Source: an uncultured Clostridia bacterium
GTDB taxonomy: Bacteria; Bacillota; Clostridia; TANB77; CAG-508
Assembly (NCBI GenBank): GCA_947595555.1
Contig: CANQES010000041.1
Span: 1-12,258, forward strand
Direction of reading: 5' to 3'
Length of the DNA stretch: 12,258 nucleotides
A model generated the notes under the pieces. The model had not been told where the DNA came from and searched no databases. It saw only the letters and a program-made list of their open reading frames with translations. Shown in pieces: positions 6,123 to 11,327 of this stretch. The stretch's first letter is position 1. The number at the start of each line of letters is the position of its first letter. Made by a program: the position numbers and the translations under genes.

Positions 6123-6616
6123 GTGAAGATTTTAGTATAGATTTAACAGAGAATCAAGTTGAAAATATAAAAAAAGCATTCGGATTAGATGAATTAGAAA
6201 AAATACACAAAAGATTTAAAAATGGCACAGAAACGATTGATGACATTATGGAACATTGTCTGAATTATATAATGAAAAATGAAGATGGAATTGAATTAAA
6301 AGTAGTAGAAACTAAATATTTTGACAAATTAATTAAATTTGTAAAAGAAACGCAAAAAGAAAATATAGATTTAAAAGAATTATATATACGAACAGCAAAA
6401 CATCAAGAAAAAATAGGACATGTAGAACTTGCTGAATATATGTTAGCACAAATACAGGCTGTTCCTACATTTACAACATGGGAAGAGTACACAACATGGG
6501 TTAGCAAAGATAAAATAAGAGAAATATTAAAATATTACGAACATACGCCAGCTGATGATCCAGATACTACAATGGCATTTTATTCAGATATAAAAAAGTT
6601 ATTGGAGGAAAAATAA
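6119..6616 (+). CDS. Hypothetical phage protein (165 aa)
   Basis: The start ATG overlaps the preceding TGA (ATGA at 6119-6122). The nearest AAAGGA (6101-6106) is 12 nt away, so translation probably depends on coupling to the upstream gene. The protein is helical: FSIDLTENQVENIKKAFGLD, DELEKIHKRFKNG, IKFVKETQKENIDLKELYIR, then HQEKIGHVELAEYMLAQIQA. A final segment rich in Trp/Thr/Tyr/Asp (PTFTTWEEYTTW, HTPADDPDTTM) follows. No catalytic motif or membrane part is seen and I do not recognise the family. Confidence 0.7.
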   Translation: MSEDFSIDLTENQVENIKKAFGLDELEKIHKRFKNGTETIDDIMEHCLNYIMKNEDGIELKVVETKYFDKLIKFVKETQKENIDLKELYIRTAKHQEKIGHVELAEYMLAQIQAVPTFTTWEEYTTWVSKDKIREILKYYEHTPADDPDTTMAFYSDIKKLLEEK

Positions 6617-6961
6617 ATGTTAGTTTTGCCTATAAAAAAGAAATGGTTTGATATGATAAAATCAGGAGAAAAGAAAGAAGAATATAGAGAAATAAAGCCA
6701 TATTGGACAAGTAGATTTGTAAATGATTTACTAAAAAGACCAAACAACTATGAATATATATTTGAAGTGGGATGTGATGTTGAAAGACAAGAATATGAAG
6801 TAATGTTTAGGAATGGTTATAAAAACGACAGTCCACAGATTAAATGCAAATGTATTTTATATACAGGACAAGGCAAAGAAGAATGGGGAGCAATACCAAA
6901 CAAAAGGTATTATATTTTAGTAATACATAGTATATTGGAGGTGCGAAACATTGGTAAATAA
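6617..6961 (+). CDS. ASCH-domain protein
   Basis: This 114-residue protein fits the ASCH superfamily, a PUA-like beta-barrel fold that handles RNA or nucleotides. It starts with a strand and helix, LVLPIKKKWFDMIKSGEKKE, and has the signature G-x-K-x-x-E-x-R complete as G17, K19, E22, R24. A further strand is CKCILYTGQGKEEWGAIPNK, then RYYILVIHSILEV. The family includes the N4-acetylcytidine amidohydrolase YqfB and several phage proteins, so an RNA-binding or modified-nucleoside role is possible but unproven. GGAGG (6604-6608) is 8 nt upstream, and the ATG directly follows the previous stop. Its last 11 nt overlap the next, TTG-initiated gene. Confidence 0.8.
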   Translation: MLVLPIKKKWFDMIKSGEKKEEYREIKPYWTSRFVNDLLKRPNNYEYIFEVGCDVERQEYEVMFRNGYKNDSPQIKCKCILYTGQGKEEWGAIPNKRYYILVIHSILEVRNIGK

Positions 6962-7106
6962 AAGGTGTGGAAATTGTGGAAAATATCCGTTCTGTAATAA
7001 AACAAATGGTGCAAGTTGTTATTGTGAAGAATGGATTAAAAGAAATGTGGAGGAGGATAAAGCCGATGAGTTTAGATATAAGTATAACAGCCAAAAGGGA
7101 AGTTGA
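6951..7106 (+). CDS. Cys-rich mini-protein with TTG start (51 aa)
   Basis: The frame opens with TTG 6951, preceded by a strong GGAGGTG (6937-6943), 9 nt from the GGAGG core to the start. It reads VNKRCGNCGKYPFCNKTNGA, then SCYCEEWIKRNVEEDKADEF, and ends at TGA 7104-7106. Six cysteines lie at residues 6, 9, 15, 23 and 25 in the N-terminal half (five in all there) with a C-x2-C-x5-C lead, followed by the C-x2-W end often seen in small phage zinc-knuckle proteins. It overlaps the ASCH gene by 11 nt and the following gene by 41 nt, and it carries that gene's AGGAGG inside its coding sequence. Because of its length and TTG start it is easily missed. Function is unknown; metal binding is inferred. 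The count of clearly visible cysteines is five. Confidence 0.78.
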   Translation: MVNKRCGNCGKYPFCNKTNGASCYCEEWIKRNVEEDKADEFRYKYNSQKGS

Positions 7107-7380
7107 AATATTTGAAGCAAATATCACTTATAATTTATCAGATATGTATTATAAATGTATTGATAAAAAACGAGGATTCAAAAAACTAGACAATATGAAG
7201 TGTAAGGAGGCTTTGCCAATAATAAATAATGCTATAACAGATATGTTAAATAATGCAAATGAATATAGAAAATTAAATCCAAGAAATGGATGGGGCAGCT
7301 ATGAGGGGCTATTAACAAAATTACAAGAAATGAGAAATTGTTGCGAAAGTAATCCTGATGGAATAATAAATATTAGCTAA
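7066..7380 (+). CDS. Conserved phage protein, 'MSLDISI' family (104 aa)
   Basis: The protein begins MSLDISITAKREVEIFEANI with TYNLSDMYYKC following, and later has the segment EYRKLNPRNGWGSYEGLLTK and LQEMRNCCESNPDGIINIS. This combination (an N-terminal 'SLDI', 'NITYNL', a late 'NPxNGWGSYE', and a C-terminal 'xPDxIIxIS') is a widespread small phage protein of unknown function. I chose ATG 7066 because AGGAGG at 7051-7056 is 9 nt upstream and the family N-terminus starts there. The frame is open further upstream to a GTG at 6967, but that part is the shadow of the Cys-rich mini-gene. Confidence 0.82.
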   Translation: MSLDISITAKREVEIFEANITYNLSDMYYKCIDKKRGFKKLDNMKCKEALPIINNAITDMLNNANEYRKLNPRNGWGSYEGLLTKLQEMRNCCESNPDGIINIS

Positions 7381-7409
7381 AAAATAAAATAGAAAGCGAG
7401 GTGTTAAAG

Positions 7410-7571
7410 ATGTTTATAATTAAAGTAATAATAATATTTTTCTTGTTGCTTTTGGCAATAGGTAAAATGGCAAATCTATTTGATAATGGATTAAGTATTA
7501 AACATGAAATTATATACATAATTGAAATTGCTTTATGCATAATTGGAACAATAATTTTATTTAAAATTTAG
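7410..7571 (+). CDS. Small two-helix membrane protein (53 aa)
   Basis: The gene encodes MFIIKVIIIFFLLLLAIGKM, then a polar turn ANLFDNGLSIKHEI and a second hydrophobic segment IYIIEIALCIIGTIILFKI. Two membrane helices with a short loop make it a hairpin membrane protein. No holin context (lysin gene) is nearby and the gene lies in the early region, so I do not call it a holin. AGGTG (7399-7403) lies 6 nt before ATG 7410. Its TAG stop overlaps the ribosome binding site (GGAGG 7571-7575) of the next gene, which supports it being real. Confidence 0.75.
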   Translation: MFIIKVIIIFFLLLLAIGKMANLFDNGLSIKHEIIYIIEIALCIIGTIILFKI

Positions 7572-7585
7572 GAGGAAAAATAATT

Positions 7586-7840
7586 ATGAAACCAGTAAAA
7601 TTTGAAGATGCAAATGGAGAATTAACAGCTCCAGGATGTGGTAAATTACCAGTAATACAAACAAGGGATAATTGCCTTGTATCATGTTGGGAAATGAGTG
7701 AAAAAGAAAAGAAAGAATTTGAAAAAACAGGCAGAATATGGCTATCAGTTATAAGTTTAAAACATCCACCTGTTTGTCTATCTGTTGAAAAACCTTATGC
7801 AATAGCAACAGATGAGGAAAAGAGTGATGAAAATGAGTAA
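7586..7840 (+). CDS. Conserved small phage protein (84 aa)
   Basis: The sequence starts MKPVKFEDANGELTAPGCGK and has the diagnostic-looking middle VSCWEMSEKEKKEFEKTGRI followed by WLSVISLKHPPVCLSVEKPY. The arrangement 'M-K-P-V/I-x-F', 'V-x-S-C-W-x-M/L-x-x-x-E', 'T-G-R-I-W-L' and a final 'P-P-V-x-L-S' occurs in small proteins of many tailed phages. No function is known to me. Four cysteines lie at 18, 30, 34 and 63. GGAGG (7571-7575) is 10 nt from ATG 7586. It overlaps the next gene's start. Confidence 0.78.
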   Translation: MKPVKFEDANGELTAPGCGKLPVIQTRDNCLVSCWEMSEKEKKEFEKTGRIWLSVISLKHPPVCLSVEKPYAIATDEEKSDENE

Positions 7841-8141
7841 TGAAGAAAAAGAAAAAATGCAAAAATCATGTGAAGAATTAGCTGATGAATTAGTACAAGC
7901 ATTTAAAAAAGTTGTAGAAATGGCTGTTAATATTTGGAATGAAATCAAAAAAATCGCAACAGTACTTGTACAAAAAATTGGAAAATTTATATTAAATTAT
8001 TACATAAACATGATTAAAAGTTTAAATAACAAAAAAGCATGTAAGATTTTACATATATGGCAACATACAAAGAATAGGAGAATTAGAAAAAAACAAGTCA
8101 AAAGATTAAATAAATATCTATTAAGTTACATGCCTTTTTAG
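7827..8141 (+). CDS. Basic amphipathic-helix hypothetical protein (104 aa)
   Basis: The first half is an amphipathic helix (EELADELVQAFKKVVEMAVN, then IWNEIKKIATVLVQKIGKFI). The second half is strongly basic (KHTKNRRIRKKQVKRLNKYL-like: HTKNRRIRKKQVKRLNKYLL). A helical membrane-surface or nucleic-acid-binding role would fit; neither is shown. Small basic proteins of this shape occur just upstream of the late regulator in other Firmicutes phages as far as I recall. I prefer ATG 7827, with GAGG (7814-7817) 9 nt upstream, over ATG 7812 or 7833. It overlaps the previous gene by 14 nt. Confidence 0.68.
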   Translation: MKMSNEEKEKMQKSCEELADELVQAFKKVVEMAVNIWNEIKKIATVLVQKIGKFILNYYINMIKSLNNKKACKILHIWQHTKNRRIRKKQVKRLNKYLLSYMPF

Positions 8142-8168
8142 TATAGTAAAGAGAATGGAGGTCTTTTT

Positions 8169-8807
8169 ATGAGTGAAAAGGGCAGAAAAATTGAAGTAGA
8201 TCCAGAGCTATTATTCGTAATAGAAAAAGCGATTGAGGCTGGTGTTAATGAGGGAGTTAAAAGAGCACTAATTGATATAGAAAAAGAAAAAGCTGAAAAG
8301 AAGAAATATAAAGTAGATATGAGATTTAGAAACACAGAACTATTATTACATAATTATCAAAATTTCGTTCAACATACAGAGAACTCTGTTTATACTGAAA
8401 AACAGCTTACAAAAGAAGAACTATTTGAAGAATTAGATTTGGATATGGATGAGGAATTTACCAAAACACAGATAAATTCTATAATTAAATCTAAAAATAA
8501 GACAAGCATTATATTGAAACATATTGATACTTTTTTGCAATATTATGAATATAAATGCAATTTATCACAAAGAGAGGATATTCAAAGAAGATATAAAGTA
8601 ATAAAATATTTATATCTTGATGAAGAAAAAATGACACAAGAAAATCTTGCCGATTTTTTGCATTGTAATACTAAGACTATAAGAAACACGAAAAATATTG
8701 CAATTAAAGAACTTTCGGTTTTATTTTTTCGGAATAGATGGGTTAAAAATCAAGTAAAAAACATTGCCAAAAGATTGCCTCGACAATTCCTTTTATATAT
8801 TTTATAA
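8169..8807 (+). CDS. Sigma-like / ArpU-type phage late regulator
   Basis: This 212-residue protein resembles the sigma-70-like ArpU/phage late transcription regulator group. The N-terminal part has a charged helix (VIEKAIEAGVNEGVKRALID), then the characteristic YKVDMRFRNTELLLHNYQNF (about 48-67). The C-terminal part has YKVIKYLYLDEEKMTQENLA with DFLHCNTKTIRNTKNIAIKE (about 141-180), a region-4-like helix-turn-helix. Its basic tail is unusual in length and composition (RWVKNQVKNIAKRLPRQFLL). Members activate late (packaging and structural) genes. Position supports this: it is the last gene before a terminator and the terminase genes follow. GGAGG (8157-8161) is 7 nt before ATG 8169. Confidence 0.8.
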   Translation: MSEKGRKIEVDPELLFVIEKAIEAGVNEGVKRALIDIEKEKAEKKKYKVDMRFRNTELLLHNYQNFVQHTENSVYTEKQLTKEELFEELDLDMDEEFTKTQINSIIKSKNKTSIILKHIDTFLQYYEYKCNLSQREDIQRRYKVIKYLYLDEEKMTQENLADFLHCNTKTIRNTKNIAIKELSVLFFRNRWVKNQVKNIAKRLPRQFLLYIL

Positions 8808-8861
8808 TGGTAATGTAAAATTTTGATTTTAATATAAAAAAATTCCTGAAATTAGGCGAAG

Positions 8862-8893
8862 AAACTTCCAATGATGGAGGTTTTTTTCTTTTA
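8862..8893 (+). terminator. Rho-independent terminator after the regulator gene
   Basis: Arms 8862-8869 (AAACTTCC) and 8876-8883 (GGAGGTTT) pair over 8 bp with one G-U wobble around a 6-nt loop, and the 3' arm runs into a T-rich tract (8881-8892, interrupted by one C). It lies 55 nt after the regulator's stop and ends the early operon. The 54-nt region before it (8808-8861) is AT-rich and holds a TAATAT at 8830-8835 that might be a -10 element, without a convincing -35. Any late promoter here would have to depend on an activator. Confidence 0.82.
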
Positions 8894-8916
8894 CAGAAGA
8901 AAAGAGGTGCTTTTAT

Positions 8917-9105
8917 GTGCTAGAAATATGTATGAAATACGAATGTAAAAATTGTAAGAAGAAGTTAAAATGTTTTAAGGAAGAAGGTAATTATAGTGGA
9001 TATCAGGAAATTAAAACTAAAAGAAATAAAATTAGTAAATTACAATCCAAGAAAAAGACTAGAAAAAACAGACGAAGCATACAAAAGAATAAAAGCAAGT
9101 ATTGA
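8917..9105 (+). CDS. Small Cys-cluster ORF overlapping the ParB-like gene (62 aa)
   Basis: GTG 8917 follows GAGGTG (8904-8909) with 7 nt spacing. The first 25 codons read LEICMKYECKNCKKKLKCFK after the initiator, with cysteines at 5, 10, 13 and 19, a possible small zinc ribbon of a type common in phages. After that the frame is only a Lys/Arg/Ser-rich string (KKKTRKNRRSIQKNK) that is the +1 or +2 shadow of the ParB-like gene, with which it overlaps by 110 nt. An in-frame ATG at 8932 is an alternative start. The start signal and Cys motif support translation; the C-terminal part is probably not selected for its own sake. It could also be a leader peptide whose translation opens the ParB-like start. 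Confidence 0.5.
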   Translation: MLEICMKYECKNCKKKLKCFKEEGNYSGYQEIKTKRNKISKLQSKKKTRKNRRSIQKNKSKY

Positions 9106-9571
9106 AGAATTTGGATATGTAGATCCAATAATTGTGAATATAAGAAACATGCATTTAGTTGGTGGAGAACAAAGATATGGAGTATTGTCTGATTTAAAAT
9201 ATGAAGAAGCTGATTGTGTATGTGTTGAGTTAGAAGATAAGCAAGAAAAAAGGTTAAATCTTGCATTAAATAAAGTAAGTGGTTATTGGGATAATGATAA
9301 ACTAGAGAAGCTATTTCAGGAATTAGAATTGTCAGAAGATGAACTATTTGCTACAGGTTTTAACATGTCAGAAATAGAAGATTTGAATACAGATTTTATA
9401 AGTGATTTACTAGAAGATGATTTTTCAACAGTAAATAGAGAATTAAACAAATTTGCTGTAACATTTAATATTCCAAAGGAACATGAAGAGAAATTTTCAA
9501 ACTATATAAAGATGAATGGAAAAGATGGGTTAGTAGAATTGTTAATAAATGAAGTAGAAAGGGATGTTTAA
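8996..9571 (+). CDS. ParB/Srx-fold N-terminal domain protein
   Basis: This 191-residue protein starts with a ParB-like (ParB/sulfiredoxin fold) domain: DIRKLKLKEIKLVNYNPRKR (2-21), KASIEEFGYVDPIIVN (33-48), the phosphate-binding GGEQR at 56-60, and RLNLALNKVSGYWDNDKLEK (86-105). These blocks match the N-terminal half of phage ParB-domain DNA methyltransferases, but the methyltransferase domain is missing. Residues 108-135 hold 'LFATGFNMSEIEDL', and a separate C-terminal piece (FAVTFNIPKEHEEKFSNYIK, 153-172) ends the protein. The start is GTG 8996 with AGAAGG (8982-8987). The stop is followed two bases later by the radical SAM start, so the two genes form a tight pair. Likely nucleotide and/or DNA binding; not a chromosome partition protein, since no ParA or CTP-clamp helix-turn-helix is present. 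Confidence 0.88.
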   Translation: MDIRKLKLKEIKLVNYNPRKRLEKTDEAYKRIKASIEEFGYVDPIIVNIRNMHLVGGEQRYGVLSDLKYEEADCVCVELEDKQEKRLNLALNKVSGYWDNDKLEKLFQELELSEDELFATGFNMSEIEDLNTDFISDLLEDDFSTVNRELNKFAVTFNIPKEHEEKFSNYIKMNGKDGLVELLINEVERDV

Positions 9572-9572
9572 T

Positions 9573-10589
9573 ATGCCAGATTGTGGAAGTCAAGTTGTTT
9601 TGTGTGATGTTCCTGTAAGATTTGATACTTATAAGGGATGTTCTCATAACTGTAAATATTGTTTTGTTAAAAGATGGAAAGATATAAATGATATAGAAAA
9701 AGGAGAAACATCAAAAGCATTATTAAATTTTATTACAGGACAAAGGGCACAAGTAGTTAATTGGTGTGATTGGAATATTCCGCTTCATTGGGGAGGAATG
9801 TCAGATCCATTTCAACCAGCAGAAAAGATACATAAATTATCTTATGAATGTCTAAAAGTTTTTGCAGAAACACAATATCCTTTTATAGTTTCAACAAAAG
9901 GTAAACTAATTGTGGATAACGAATATCTAACATTATTAAGAAAATGTAATTGTGTGGTACAAATTAGCATGGTTTGTTCTCAATATGATATATTAGAACA
10001 GGGAGCCCCTACATTTGAAGAAAGATTGGAAATGGTAAAAATATTAGCTCAAAATGTGAAAAGAGTAAATATTAGAATACAACCTTATATGACACAAGTG
10101 TTTAAAGATGTTAAGGAAAATATAAAAAGGTTTGCTGAAGCAGGAGCTCATGGAATTATAGTTGAGGGTATGAAGTTTGCAAAAAGAAAAAAAGGATTAG
10201 TAAAAGTGGGTGCTGATTTTGTATATGAAAAAAATATTTTAAAAACTCATTTTGAACAATTAAAAGAAGAGGCTCATAAATATGGGTTGAAATTTTATGT
10301 TGGTGAAAATAGGTTACGAACAATGGGAGATGAAATGTGCTGTTGTGGAATTGAAAATATGTCGAATTTCAAAGAAAATACATATAATTTATGCCATATT
10401 TTAAATAATAAGGATTATGAGGTTACAGAAGCAATGAAAAAGCCTGACACCGCAATTTGTTTTACAAGCTTATATCAAAGTACATTAGGACACGAATCTA
10501 TAAAAGGAAAATCCTTTGAAGATTACATGATAGAGGAATATAAAAGAAAACCAAAAATATACAATGAAATCTTCGGAAAGGAAAAATAG
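9573..10589 (+). CDS. Radical SAM enzyme, spore photoproduct lyase-like
   Basis: This 338-residue protein has the radical SAM cluster motif C23-x3-C27-x2-C30 (YKGCSHNCKYCFVKRW), which holds the [4Fe-4S] cluster that cleaves S-adenosylmethionine. Further marks of the SPL-like subgroup are GGMSDPFQP at 74-82, an internal strand series (FIVSTKGKLI, VVQISMVCSQ, RVNIRIQPYM) and AGAHGIIVEGMKF. The C-terminal part contains C256-C257-C258, C274 and C296, which could bind a second cluster. I chose ATG 9573 with AAAGG (9558-9562) 10 nt upstream; ATG 9564 lacks a usable site. It is placed between the ParB-like gene and the terminase genes. The substrate is unknown. DNA or nucleotide modification, or thymine photoproduct repair, is inference. 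Confidence 0.9.
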   Translation: MPDCGSQVVLCDVPVRFDTYKGCSHNCKYCFVKRWKDINDIEKGETSKALLNFITGQRAQVVNWCDWNIPLHWGGMSDPFQPAEKIHKLSYECLKVFAETQYPFIVSTKGKLIVDNEYLTLLRKCNCVVQISMVCSQYDILEQGAPTFEERLEMVKILAQNVKRVNIRIQPYMTQVFKDVKENIKRFAEAGAHGIIVEGMKFAKRKKGLVKVGADFVYEKNILKTHFEQLKEEAHKYGLKFYVGENRLRTMGDEMCCCGIENMSNFKENTYNLCHILNNKDYEVTEAMKKPDTAICFTSLYQSTLGHESIKGKSFEDYMIEEYKRKPKIYNEIFGKEK

Positions 10590-10610
10590 AAAATGGCGGG
10601 GTGATTGTAT

Positions 10611-11327
10611 GTGAATAAAAAGAACATAAAAAAAGATTATATGTCAGGATTAAAATATAAAGAAATTCAAGATAAATATAATATCACTAACAGCCAACTA
10701 ATTTACTTAATTCGTAAAAATAAATGGAAAAGGGAAAGCAACAGAAGTAAAGCATTAAAGAATAATAAAAATGCAAAGGGAAACAAAGGGGGACCTGGAG
10801 CAGAAAAAAAGAATAAAAGAGCCTTAAAAACTGGGGAATATGAAAATATATTCTCCAGTTGTTTTTCTGAAGCAGAGAAAGACATATTTGACAATCACAC
10901 CTTTGAAGACAAAGGAACAGAGTTATTATTTGAATTAAAAATATTAACAATAAGAGAAAGCAGAATGCTAAACCGAATACAAACTTTACAAGAAAATAAA
11001 AAAGATATGGTTATCAATAATATTTCAAAATCCAATGTTCAAAATTCAAATGCAAAGTGGAATGATTCAACAACGACTTATACTCATGCGGAAAATACAA
11101 TTGTAGCAACACAAAGAATAGAAGATGGACTTACGAGGGTTCAGGAAGCAAAAAGGAGATGTATTGAAAGCTTAAATAAAATAGGTATGGATAATACTAG
11201 AATTGAAATTGAAAAAGAAAAATTAAACATAGAAAAGAAACGATTAGAATTGGAATTACAAAATGCAGAGGGCGAAGAAATAGAAGATACTTCAGAAACG
11301 GATCGTGATATTTATGGTAGCGACTAG
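10611..11327 (+). CDS. terS: Terminase small subunit
   Basis: This 238-residue protein is of the PBSX/YqaS type. It has an N-terminal helix-turn-helix (KKDYMSGLKYKEIQDKYNIT, NSQLIYLIRKNKWKRE), a basic glycine-rich linker (NAKGNKGGPGAEKKNKRALK) and the conserved TGEYENIFSSCFSEAEK. A central helical oligomerisation part follows (GTELLFELKILTIRESRMLN), and a final coiled coil is rich in Glu/Lys/Leu. It recognises the packaging site on phage DNA and delivers it to the large subunit. GTG 10611 is preferred, with GGGGTG (10598-10603) 7 nt upstream; the in-frame TTG 10605 is too close to that site. The 3' end overlaps the large-subunit start by 14 nt. Confidence 0.88.
   Translation: MNKKNIKKDYMSGLKYKEIQDKYNITNSQLIYLIRKNKWKRESNRSKALKNNKNAKGNKGGPGAEKKNKRALKTGEYENIFSSCFSEAEKDIFDNHTFEDKGTELLFELKILTIRESRMLNRIQTLQENKKDMVINNISKSNVQNSNAKWNDSTTTYTHAENTIVATQRIEDGLTRVQEAKRRCIESLNKIGMDNTRIEIEKEKLNIEKKRLELELQNAEGEEIEDTSETDRDIYGSD
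10829..10868 (+). terminator. Terminator-like hairpin inside the terminase small-subunit gene
   Basis: Arms 10829-10841 and 10848-10860 pair over 13 bp with a single G-U wobble (10835 with 10854) and a 6-nt loop. An A5 run precedes (10826-10830) and G-TTTTT-C-T follows (10861-10868). This is the full form of an intrinsic terminator, flanked by A and T runs that would also serve the minus strand. It is in the middle of the coding sequence, at the conserved KTGEYENIFSSC segment. It may act as an attenuator or as a translation-dependent brake, or may be coincidental; no experiment is implied by the sequence. Confidence 0.55.

Noticed and set aside
6967..7065. An N-terminal extension of the 104-residue conserved phage protein to GTG 6967.
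   Set aside because: The family-like N-terminus and AGGAGG place the start at 7066, and this stretch is better explained by the Cys-rich frame beginning at TTG 6951.
7410..7571. A holin.
   Set aside because: Two membrane helices alone are not specific; the gene lies in the early accessory region with no lysin next to it.
8996..9571. A plasmid or chromosome partition protein ParB.
   Set aside because: There is no ParA gene, no central helix-turn-helix and no parS-like repeats; only the N-terminal fold is shared, as in phage DNA-modification proteins.
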